Shown here one piece after another: positions 5,960 to 13,920 of a stretch of DNA of 64,000 nt. Each line of letters begins with the position of its first letter. Position 1 is the stretch's first letter. The stretch spans positions 1 to 64,000 of the forward strand of contig CAJUGS010000005.1 in the NCBI GenBank assembly GCA_910586305.1, written 5' to 3'. Below the pieces are notes generated by a model. The model saw only the letters and a program-made list of their open reading frames with translations. It did not search any database and had not been told where the DNA came from. The translations under genes were made by a program, and so were the position numbers. Source of the DNA: an uncultured Duncaniella sp. Its GTDB lineage: Bacteria; Bacteroidota; Bacteroidia; Bacteroidales; Muribaculaceae.

Positions 5960-8900
5960 TCAGATTTTCTTAAACCAGTATATTCCTTTTGACGAGATAT
6001 CGTATGGTGAGGATATTTTCTGGCTTTTGGCAATGACCTTGGTGTGTCCGGTTGATGCGTCGATACTGTAGACGCGGTATTTGCCGGGGGTGAGGTCTAC
6101 GGTGGCCTCTCCTGTGGCATATACAATGCTGCCTTTTGTTCCTGAGAGCATCTTATAGCTTTCTGCCCCTGGATTGGATATGGTCATTGATGCGGCATCG
6201 GCGAGGAAATCGCCTTCCACGGCGGGTATACCTGCTCCAGAGCCTCCTGCCATGAATACTGCCCAGGCCATTGCGGGGTAGTTCTGTGCATAGTAGGTGA
6301 CGGCTTTGTCGGGATACTTAGTGCGGTATTCGCTTACAGCCTTGTAGGCCTCGTCAAATGTCACTTTGCCCACCTTCATTTTGCGGGCGTGCTGGCGTGG
6401 CGCGAGGTTCTTGCCACCTTCGGGAGCATAGAGTCCGTCGGTCTTGTAGTGCCAGTAGCGAATGTCGATGATGTCGACAACGTCTTTGTACTTGGGATTG
6501 GCAAGGATGGCATCCTGCACATCCTTTGTGGCCGAGAGGGCTACCTTGACATTCTTTCCTGTCTCCTTCTGCCACTCGTCGATAACGTCGAGCCAGAATT
6601 CTGTGAAGTGAAGCGGACCGGTGTATTCTGCGCTGAGCAGGTGTACAACGTTGGGATTGTCTGCAAGCTGGTCGAGGTTCATTCTGATGTACTGGCGGTG
6701 GAGATCGGCAAGTGTCTTGTTGTCGACATCATAGAACATATCTGCCACGAAGATTCGCTTGTCTCCGGCAAAGGGCACAGGTTCGGGGAATGTGGTGCCG
6801 TTGATATTGTTGGCTGCTCGCCACGGCGAGTCGACCCAGTGGGCACCGGCTTCGAGGATGTTGTGCTGCATATAGTGCTCGTTGAATAACAGCTTCCCTG
6901 CTCCGGCTCCCTTTTCGGCGAATTCTCCGAGGCGGTTCCAGTACCATGCGTTGGGGCGTGTGAGATCGTAGCGTGTGAGTCCGTCCCATGCTGTTCCCTG
7001 GCCTGAACGGGCGAAGGGCTGGTCGTAGAATGGTGCCCAAACGTCGGCATCGCGACGGCGGATGCGTTCGTGGTCATCGCGGCGACGGTCTGTCCAGAGG
7101 GCATAGTTGTGGTCGAGCACGAGGATGTTTTCCTGCTGCATATGGGCCACTACAGAGTCCACGCGGTCGGTGAGTCCGAGTCCCTCGCGGCCTGGCACGA
7201 AGCGGGTCACGTGGGGTTTGGCCTTGACGATGTAGTTGGGCTTTATCTTGCCGTTCCACCAGGGTACTTCCTGGCGTCCGCCCACGAGCACGGTGCCGTC
7301 CATTACAAGAAGTCCGTTGACTATGTCGAACGAGTGGGGCTCGGTGACAGGGGCCTGCTTGGTTTTTACCTTTATGTCGTCGATGCTTTTCAGTCCGGCC
7401 GGATCCACCGATGCGGTAAACGGTGTTTCCTCGATCCATTTTGTCAGTGTGAGACGTGGCACATAGGCTTCCTTGGCCATTTTCATTGCGGCCTCTACTG
7501 TGGGGCTGCTTGTGGCGTTGGTTGCAAGTGGCAGAATTCGGGCCACAGAGTCGACGTCGGTGTCGAGGCGTTCGGCAAGCTGGGCATAGAAGAGGCTGCG
7601 CGGTTGCACGTGGTTGTTGGATTGCAGCCATTCACCGTCGCCCGAGAATTGTGCCCAGCATCCGAAGGCCACGTTGCGACCGTCTTCAGCAGGGGTGTAG
7701 TTCTCTATTTCGGCTGCTGTACACTGCCAGAATGTGGAGTTGGCCGTGTTCCATCCGGCTCCGTTCTTGTCCTGGCCGAGGTTCTTGAATGTGAGGTTGT
7801 GGCCGTCGATGTTCACGATATCGAAGAGGAGTCCGGGCGACCATGCGTCGGATGCTCCGCTGAAACCGTTTGACTCCCATGTCTCACACTGCACGAAGGC
7901 GTTGGGTCCCGGCGCCATCATGCCTGCCGAGAAATCGTGTATGCCGTTGGAGGAGAAGCATCGCTGGAACAGGTTCTGCTGTCCGAGGGTGAGGAATGTG
8001 GAACGTCGCATTCCGGCTACTTCCGATACCGGATCGGAGGACACGCAGTCCTCAACAGTGACTTTCGATGCTGTGGGGAGAAGAATCACAGCACTTCCGG
8101 CGAAGTGTAGGAAGTCGACTTTGCGCACCCAGCAGTTCTCGGCGTTTCCAATGCTGATTCCTGTCCAGCAGTGGTCCTCGTCGAGGGGATATGCTTTGTT
8201 GTAGTCCGAGACAAGTGTCAGGTTTTCGACACCCACACCTGATATACGCCCGGGCCATGAGTAGCGGATTAGTTTCGAGGCTCCCCATTTGCTGTCAAGG
8301 GCCATGGTGACGGGAAAGTCGAGGGAGACTTCTCCTTGAGAGGCTGTCTTGACAGTGCGGTCCCATCGCAGGTCTATGTCGCCTGGTTTCCATCCGAGGG
8401 CACTGATGCCTCCGCCGAATATGTCGCAGCCGAGCGAGGCTATCCATTCCTTGGTGGAGGGACGGTAGACCATCACTCGGTCGCCGCTACGGAGTGTGCC
8501 GTCGACCTTGAGCGAGGTGGAATTGACGGGTACGTAGGAGGATGTGATTGCTATTGTGTCGGTGAGTACAGGGTCGTAGATGCCTTCGACGTATATTGCC
8601 GCTCCGCGGTCTACGCCGGTTTTGCGCAGTATGGTGACTCCTTCTCCCGAGCCACGCAGCACTATGCCTGAGGCCGAGATACGCAGTGGGGCGGAGAGTT
8701 CAAATTCGCCTTTGCCGAGAAGTATGGCTCCGCGCATTCCGTCTTTCCCCTCGGGAAGCGAGGCCACATAGTCGATGGCTTTCTGTATACGGGCCGAATT
8801 GTCGCCGGGACGACAGGGCACGTAGATGGCTCCTGCCACGTCGGGTATAGGGCTCTCGGAGTTGCGGTAGCCGCATGACGAGTAGTCGAGCAGCCGGTTG

Positions 8901-9025
8901 CCGAGGCTGTCGGGGATATACTCTATTTTCCCGTCTTTGACTTTGAAGGGAAACTCTGCGGCGGCCTGCGCTGTGGAGCATAGCGCAAGGCCGGCGAGAG
9001 CTGTGATGATGTATTTTTTGTTCAT
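5960..9025 (-). CDS. Exported two-domain beta-helix / TIM-barrel-like protein (DUF6298-like)
   Basis: A 1021-residue protein with a signal peptide (residues 1-22, ending STAQA). Residues about 60-520 look like a right-handed parallel beta-helix as in pectate-lyase-like proteins (AIQKAIDYVASLP near the start, then repeated short strands such as VTVEDCVSSD). From about 565 on a second part (GLLVMDGTVLVGGRQEVPWW, FNEHYMQHN, LLSAEYTGPLHFTEFW) resembles a glycosidase-like TIM barrel, which I believe corresponds to DUF6298. A beta-rich C-terminal domain begins near 940. It probably acts on a branched pectic glycan in the periplasm or at the surface; the reaction is unknown. It is the last gene of the PUL, 17 bases after the DUF3826 gene. 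Confidence 0.75.
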   Translation of the reverse strand: MNKKYIITALAGLALCSTAQAAAEFPFKVKDGKIEYIPDSLGNRLLDYSSCGYRNSESPIPDVAGAIYVPCRPGDNSARIQKAIDYVASLPEGKDGMRGAILLGKGEFELSAPLRISASGIVLRGSGEGVTILRKTGVDRGAAIYVEGIYDPVLTDTIAITSSYVPVNSTSLKVDGTLRSGDRVMVYRPSTKEWIASLGCDIFGGGISALGWKPGDIDLRWDRTVKTASQGEVSLDFPVTMALDSKWGASKLIRYSWPGRISGVGVENLTLVSDYNKAYPLDEDHCWTGISIGNAENCWVRKVDFLHFAGSAVILLPTASKVTVEDCVSSDPVSEVAGMRRSTFLTLGQQNLFQRCFSSNGIHDFSAGMMAPGPNAFVQCETWESNGFSGASDAWSPGLLFDIVNIDGHNLTFKNLGQDKNGAGWNTANSTFWQCTAAEIENYTPAEDGRNVAFGCWAQFSGDGEWLQSNNHVQPRSLFYAQLAERLDTDVDSVARILPLATNATSSPTVEAAMKMAKEAYVPRLTLTKWIEETPFTASVDPAGLKSIDDIKVKTKQAPVTEPHSFDIVNGLLVMDGTVLVGGRQEVPWWNGKIKPNYIVKAKPHVTRFVPGREGLGLTDRVDSVVAHMQQENILVLDHNYALWTDRRRDDHERIRRRDADVWAPFYDQPFARSGQGTAWDGLTRYDLTRPNAWYWNRLGEFAEKGAGAGKLLFNEHYMQHNILEAGAHWVDSPWRAANNINGTTFPEPVPFAGDKRIFVADMFYDVDNKTLADLHRQYIRMNLDQLADNPNVVHLLSAEYTGPLHFTEFWLDVIDEWQKETGKNVKVALSATKDVQDAILANPKYKDVVDIIDIRYWHYKTDGLYAPEGGKNLAPRQHARKMKVGKVTFDEAYKAVSEYRTKYPDKAVTYYAQNYPAMAWAVFMAGGSGAGIPAVEGDFLADAASMTISNPGAESYKMLSGTKGSIVYATGEATVDLTPGKYRVYSIDASTGHTKVIAKSQKISSPYDISSKGIYWFKKI

Positions 9026-9042
9026 GGTACTTGTGCTGAATA

Positions 9043-9705
9043 TCAGATCTTGCCTCCACGGGCCTTGATTCGCTCATACCAAGCTTCGCGTTCTTTCACG
9101 AGGTCATATCCGCGAGCGGAGAGGTAGTTGTTGATGCGGCCCTTGTATTTTCCGAACACTCCGTGTTTCTTGTTGGAGTTCTCGGCGTCGATAGCGAGTT
9201 CGCGAGCCTCTATGAGCCAGGCCATGATCTGGGCCTTCTCCTCGTCGGTGAGGGTCGGTATCATGTCGAGGTGTGAGTTGTAGGTCACCATGAGTACTCC
9301 GTAGGTCATTCCGTCTTTCACGCCGTCAATCTGCTCGGGTGTGAGATAGAGAGAAAGATCGGCGGGAAACTCGAAGTGTGAGCGGTAGAGTGAGGCTTCG
9401 GCCTCGTTCTTTGCAGCATCTATGGCGGCGTTCTTGGCCTCGCCGGTAAGTGATTCCTTGGCGCTCTTTATCTTGGCATCGCGTTTCTCGTAGATGTCAT
9501 TGAGCTTGAAGTAACGGTTGGCTACGATATTGATTACTTCCTTGGCCTTTGCGTGGTCGTCTATACCGAGTTTGTCGACGATTTTCTCAGAGCGCTTCAC
9601 AATGGAGCTGACATATTCCGGATCGCGGCCCTCGCTCTTGAGGTCAACGGCCTGAGCGCCGAGAGAGGCGGTAAAGAGAAGAATGGGTAGAAGTATTTTT
9701 TTCAT
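9043..9705 (-). CDS. Exported DUF3826 family protein
   Basis: A 220-residue protein with a signal peptide (residues 1-19, ending GAQA). The body is helical and charged, with YLTPEQIDGVKDGMTYGVLMVTY in the middle and LTDEEKAQIMAWLIEARELAIDAE near 150-175. These are hallmarks of DUF3826, a family I know mainly from pectin-type PULs of Bacteroidetes. Its function is not established. It lies between the PL1 lyase and the large beta-helix protein. A 17-bp hairpin at 9746-9785 stands just upstream, so it may be expressed at a lower level than the lyase. Confidence 0.8.
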   Translation of the reverse strand: MKKILLPILLFTASLGAQAVDLKSEGRDPEYVSSIVKRSEKIVDKLGIDDHAKAKEVINIVANRYFKLNDIYEKRDAKIKSAKESLTGEAKNAAIDAAKNEAEASLYRSHFEFPADLSLYLTPEQIDGVKDGMTYGVLMVTYNSHLDMIPTLTDEEKAQIMAWLIEARELAIDAENSNKKHGVFGKYKGRINNYLSARGYDLVKEREAWYERIKARGGKI

Positions 9706-9745
9706 TTCCTATCGATTTCTTTTATTGGACTTATATGGATTATAT

Positions 9746-9785
9746 ATAATGTGATAGGGGTCGCGACGGACCCCTATCACATTAT
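9746..9785 (-). terminator. 17-bp perfect hairpin between the pectate lyase and DUF3826 genes
   Basis: ATAATGTGATAGGGGTC (9746-9762) pairs without mismatch with the copy at 9769-9785; the loop is GCGACG. It starts 16 bases after the lyase stop. There is no clear T-tract on the minus strand. It may end or reduce transcription, or protect the 3' end of the lyase mRNA. Confidence 0.7.
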
Positions 9786-9800
9786 TGTGCGGGAATGGAA

Positions 9801-11537
9801 TTACATGAGTTTGCCCTTGGAGGCGAGAGTGTCGAAGTTGTTGCGGAGATCCTTCCAGTCAATCTTGGTGCGGGTGTCGATTCCGTTGATGTACTTCTCG
9901 ATGTTGGTGTATCCGTCGCCGTTGATGTCGCCGTTGGCGTCAGAGGGGTCATTGGGATTGAGACCGTTCGCTATTTCCCATGCGTCGGGCATACCGTCGC
10001 CGTCGGTGTCGACATAGGGAGTGCCTTTATATTCGGGATATCCGCCCATCTGCATGGGGTCGGTGATGATACCGAGTTTGTAGGAATCCTTGGGAAGGCG
10101 GCGGTATTTGAATGATCCGTCCTCGGCTCTCGACTTCACGGAAAGGCCGGAAGTGTCGCCGTGGTTCTTTTTGGCGAGTTTCTCGTCGTAGTAGGGGACT
10201 CCGGTGCGTACTTCCTCGATAATGCGCTGGTCAATGATGTCGCGGGTGGGGATGGTTGCACCTACGTTTTTCAGGATGTAGTCATATGCGTCGTCGGCCG
10301 ATGTGATGCGTACATAGGGCATTTCGAACGGAGTCTTGGAACGCATATAGGCTGTGTGTTCGCCACAGTCGGGATCCGACTCGATCTGTATGCCTCCCTT
10401 CCAGTTGTCGGCTGTGATTTCGGGATAACCTTCCATGATGTTGCCCTCGGCATATACGCGTCCGTACACCTTGTGGTCAAGCTTCGAGCGACCGGCTTCC
10501 GGCTTGAGGATACGGTGGCCGATATTGGTGTCCTTTGGAGTGGCGGGACCGGGCTTATAGTAGTTGTTGATCATGTTGAACTTCGCGGTGTAGTCGCCTC
10601 CGTCGGCCGAGCGGTGTACCCAGTTGTAGACAACGTTGTTGACGAAGTTGAACACGCCGTTCCATCCGATAGACGGGTTACGGCCCGAGTTGCTGGCCCA
10701 GAGGTTGCGGGTGAACATACAGTTCTCACCGCCGAGTGTTGAGCCGAATGCATGGTTGTAGGTATCGAGCGCCTTTGCCGAGATTGTGTTCTGGATTGTG
10801 ACGTTGACGGTGGGCAGTTTCAGGTCGGTGCTCTGATACTGTCCCTCGCTGGGGTCGTACATATGACGGTAGAATGAAATATTCTCGTCAAGTCCCCATT
10901 CAGCCGAGCAGTGGTCGATCATGATGTTGCCCACGGGATTTCCACCGAAGGAGTCCTCGCGGTTATGGACACGTGTGTCACCGCGACGGAAACGCATATG
11001 GCGTATCACAACGTCGTGAGTGTCGACCTGGAACGACTCTCCGGCTATGCAGACACCGTCGCCGGGAGCAGTCTGACCTGCGATGGTAACATAGGGGGCG
11101 CGTACATAGATGGGTGTCTTGAGGTTGATGACACCGGCCACGTTGAACACGATGATACGTGCACCTCCGGTCTCGCAGGCCTCACGGAAAGAGCCGGGAC
11201 CACTGTCATTGAGGTTGGTGACGGTAATCACTTTGCCTCCTCGACCACCGGGAGAATACATACCGCCTCCCTCTGCTCCGGGAAACGCGGGAATTGTGGC
11301 GCGCATCAGATCATCGGGACGCGAAGCCCAGGGCACGTAGGGACGGCCTTCTGCTGCCTCTTTCTGCACGATAGGGAATGCTTTTGCCCAGGCTGAGTCT
11401 GAGTGCTCACGGGCAGCGGTGATCATTGTGGTGTAGTCCTGCTTGGCCTCAGGGGTGAGCTGGGGATACTGTGCCATCATTGTCGCGGGCACTGCAAGAA
11501 GTGCGGCTACGGCTAATGTTGAGATTTGACGGTTCAT
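9801..11537 (-). CDS. Secreted pectate lyase, PL1 family
   Basis: A 578-residue protein from the ATG at 11537, where a clear signal peptide begins (MNRQISTLAVAALLAVPATMMAQ). An upstream in-frame extension without signal features is rejected. The domain at about 80-480 has the PL1 entry pattern AFPGAEGGGMYSPGGRGG, VTNLNDSGPGSFREA, GVINLKTPIYV and IAGQTAPG, then beta-helix rungs with NLWASNSGRNPSIG. Family members cleave polygalacturonate by calcium-dependent beta-elimination. Near 507-550 there is a calcium-binding repeat (DTDGDGMPDAWE, DANGDINGDGYTNIEKY) like thrombospondin type 3 or dockerin-like loops. It is the only recognisable glycan-cleaving enzyme in this PUL. A terminator separates it from susD, and it has its own possible promoter. 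Confidence 0.9.
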   Translation of the reverse strand: MNRQISTLAVAALLAVPATMMAQYPQLTPEAKQDYTTMITAAREHSDSAWAKAFPIVQKEAAEGRPYVPWASRPDDLMRATIPAFPGAEGGGMYSPGGRGGKVITVTNLNDSGPGSFREACETGGARIIVFNVAGVINLKTPIYVRAPYVTIAGQTAPGDGVCIAGESFQVDTHDVVIRHMRFRRGDTRVHNREDSFGGNPVGNIMIDHCSAEWGLDENISFYRHMYDPSEGQYQSTDLKLPTVNVTIQNTISAKALDTYNHAFGSTLGGENCMFTRNLWASNSGRNPSIGWNGVFNFVNNVVYNWVHRSADGGDYTAKFNMINNYYKPGPATPKDTNIGHRILKPEAGRSKLDHKVYGRVYAEGNIMEGYPEITADNWKGGIQIESDPDCGEHTAYMRSKTPFEMPYVRITSADDAYDYILKNVGATIPTRDIIDQRIIEEVRTGVPYYDEKLAKKNHGDTSGLSVKSRAEDGSFKYRRLPKDSYKLGIITDPMQMGGYPEYKGTPYVDTDGDGMPDAWEIANGLNPNDPSDANGDINGDGYTNIEKYINGIDTRTKIDWKDLRNNFDTLASKGKLM

Positions 11538-11570
11538 TATATGTATAATGGTATTGGATTGATGTAAATT

Positions 11571-11578
11571 CAAAAGTA
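11571..11578 (-). promoter_or_regulatory. Possible -7 box for the pectate lyase gene
   Basis: TACTTTTG on the minus strand fits the Bacteroidota -7 consensus TAnnTTTG, 34 bases upstream of the lyase ATG and just downstream of the susD terminator. No -33 TTG at the right distance is visible, so it is weak. Confidence 0.35.
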
Positions 11579-11643
11579 TTGACCTTTCGATTTGCTTTTG
11601 GTTTATTTCGTTTAGGTAAAATATTGTTAAATTTACACTAAAA

Positions 11644-11687
11644 AACGTGGGGAAGACGGCAACATACTGCCATACTTTCCCCACGTT
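11644..11687 (-). terminator. Intrinsic terminator after susD
   Basis: AACGTGGGGAA (11644-11654) pairs with TTCCCCACGTT (11677-11687), and an inner GGCA/TGCC stem forms in the loop. On the minus strand the stem runs straight into TTTTT, the classic intrinsic terminator layout. It lies 41 bases after the susD stop, inside the PUL. Confidence 0.85.
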
Positions 11688-11727
11688 GTTGTGTCAAGGT
11701 TCTATGTTATAGACGTGTCATGCCGGA

Positions 11728-13908
11728 TTATTCGGCGAGGGGGTCGAATGTACCCATTGCGCCACCGTTTGCTGCATTTTCCCATCCGATGGTCTGTTCG
11801 AGAGTCGGGTTGGCCATCATAGCACTGTTGGACAGGCCGGGGAAATAGTAGTTGGGACGATAATCCATATAGAGCGGGAAGTGCGAGGAATCGTAGCTAT
11901 CGCCTTTTTTCTTGGAGCGCTCCAGATAGGTGTTGTACCACTCGGCAAGTGTTTCGAGCTGTGGTTCGAGATCCTGACGGTAGTCCACAGCGGGGCAACG
12001 CTCAACGTTTGCAAGCGGGTCGGGGTTTGAACCGTCGCTGCCAAACTTGTCGCCACCGAGACCTCCGTTGTACTTTTCCTGTACGCGGAATTCCATATTC
12101 TCACGACGGGTGCCGTTGAGAGGAGTGAATCCGAGATAAGCGCAGGTGTTGCCACCCCATCCGGTGAGCTTCCATGTGGCGGGAGCTCCGCTCACCTCAC
12201 CCTGGCCACCGTCAAACAGCATCCAGCGACGAAGGTCGTCGAAGCGCTTGCCTTCGTAGGCAAACTCAATCTGGCGTTCGTAGAGGATGGCTGCCATACA
12301 GGCTGCACGGTCGGAGGATATGTTGGCGGGCAGACCGCAGTCGCCGGTGTAGCCAACACGGCCACGAATTTTCTTGAGCTGCTCTACAGCGACTCCGAGG
12401 TTGCCGCTCTGGCAGGCTGCTTCTGCAAGGTTGAGAAGCACTTCGGCATAGCGAATCTCGATGTTGGGAGCGGCAGACAGCTTGAAGCCATTGCCCTGTG
12501 AGTAGGCGTAGCGGTAGGCTGAGAGAACGTGGAGGTCGTCAGTTTTTTTGCGGACGTACATACCTTTTACGTTGCCGAGAAGGCCGTCGGGACCGTAGTT
12601 GGCACCGCTTTCCTCATTGTTTCGGTCTTCGGTCTTGTTATACCACACATAGTTCCATAGCTCATAGTTGGCTCCTGTGTAGGGATAGTGCATTCCTTCG
12701 TTGACAGCATCGCCCTCAAATGCCCAATGCACACCGGGGAATGCGAATGTGCGATAGAAGCGGGGGTCGCGGTTAAGGAAGGGAAGTGCTGGGTTATAGG
12801 CTACCTCTGATGTGGCGAGCACACTATAGGTAGCGTAACCACCGGGCTGTTTTCCGTCCTTCATGGGGAAAAGGTCAATCATCTTAGCCGAGGGAGTCTT
12901 GCCGCCACCACCGAACGAGTTGCTGGGACGGATACCGTTTTCCCAGCCATTGTTTTTGGCGTAGTCGGGTGTGCCACCGGTTTGGATATTGTTGTACTGG
13001 GCGAACCAGATGGCCTCGGGACTGAGTTCTTCGATGAACATTTTGGCCCAGTTGGAGGCGTTGGTGCCAGGCTGGCTTTCATAAGCCAGATAGTTGCCAC
13101 ACTTGTTGATGTCGGCGATAGAGCCGGAGATAAAATCGTAGGCGTCCTTCCAGCGCTTCTCATCGTTTGCGCGGTTGAAGAGGGGGCTTGCATAGAGCAC
13201 CATCACACGACCTTTGAGAGCAAGAGCAGTAGCCACAGTGGGACGACCGAATTCGGTAACAGGCCATCCTCCGTTTTCGGTGGATGCCTTGAGCATTCCG
13301 GCTGCTTTGTCGAGGTCATTGAGGATGAACTCGTAGGTCTCTTTGGTTGTGGAGCGTGGAGTACCGTCACCTGGTACGGGATTGAGTACTTCGGTGATAA
13401 TGGGCACACCGCCATACCACTTGAACATCATGTAGTAGCACCATGCGCGCAGGAAGTAGGCCTGGCCGAGGAGCTCGTCCTTTTCGTTATCGCTCAGTGT
13501 GCTGTTGGTGATACCGTTGATGACATCATTGATGTCACGGATACGTCCCCATACAGACTGGCGAATCTTGTTGGCGGTGCCCTGGAAGTAGTCGGGTACA
13601 CTGTTGGAACCGGTGCCTGAAGTTAGGGTGTTCTGGGGATTGACAAACGCGCCAAAGCCACTATACTCCTCAGTACATTTTGCTTGGTCATCAGCATTAC
13701 CCGAGCTGGGTATCTGCCAGTCATAGCCGTTATTGTATGGCAATGACAGCATATAGAGGTCAGCGAGGCGGCCTAAGGCACCCGAGTAGTAATTGTAGCA
13801 CTCGGGAGTCGTAGAGTCATAGTTCTTCATCTCCTTCATGAAGTCGTCGGAGCATGATGAGACAGCCAGACAGGCAGCCGCTGCTATGATATATGATTTA
13901 ATTTTCAT
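11728..13908 (-). CDS. SusD/RagB-family glycan-binding outer-membrane lipoprotein
   Basis: A 726-residue lipoprotein with a type II signal (AVSSC, lipidated Cys19). It has the SusD layout: an N-terminal helical half with the TPR-like segment and a RagB/SusD C-terminal half (NIEIRYAEVLLNLAEAAC, ILYERQIEFAYEGKRFDDLRRW) that is very typical. SusD proteins form a lid over the SusC channel and bind oligosaccharide. It is longer than the usual 500-600 residues, as is common for pectin-type SusDs. It sits 12 bases after susC and is followed by a strong terminator. Confidence 0.95.
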   Translation of the reverse strand: MKIKSYIIAAAACLAVSSCSDDFMKEMKNYDSTTPECYNYYSGALGRLADLYMLSLPYNNGYDWQIPSSGNADDQAKCTEEYSGFGAFVNPQNTLTSGTGSNSVPDYFQGTANKIRQSVWGRIRDINDVINGITNSTLSDNEKDELLGQAYFLRAWCYYMMFKWYGGVPIITEVLNPVPGDGTPRSTTKETYEFILNDLDKAAGMLKASTENGGWPVTEFGRPTVATALALKGRVMVLYASPLFNRANDEKRWKDAYDFISGSIADINKCGNYLAYESQPGTNASNWAKMFIEELSPEAIWFAQYNNIQTGGTPDYAKNNGWENGIRPSNSFGGGGKTPSAKMIDLFPMKDGKQPGGYATYSVLATSEVAYNPALPFLNRDPRFYRTFAFPGVHWAFEGDAVNEGMHYPYTGANYELWNYVWYNKTEDRNNEESGANYGPDGLLGNVKGMYVRKKTDDLHVLSAYRYAYSQGNGFKLSAAPNIEIRYAEVLLNLAEAACQSGNLGVAVEQLKKIRGRVGYTGDCGLPANISSDRAACMAAILYERQIEFAYEGKRFDDLRRWMLFDGGQGEVSGAPATWKLTGWGGNTCAYLGFTPLNGTRRENMEFRVQEKYNGGLGGDKFGSDGSNPDPLANVERCPAVDYRQDLEPQLETLAEWYNTYLERSKKKGDSYDSSHFPLYMDYRPNYYFPGLSNSAMMANPTLEQTIGWENAANGGAMGTFDPLAE

Positions 13909-13920
13909 TTTGGCTGGAGT

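Noticed and set aside
7070..7873. Plus-strand ORF of 267 codons inside the beta-helix gene
   Set aside because: It lies wholly antisense to a convincing exported protein and has an unnatural composition.
11655..11676. TGGCA...TTGCC in the susD terminator as a sigma-54 promoter
   Set aside because: Spacing is one base short and the sequence forms the inner stem of the terminator.
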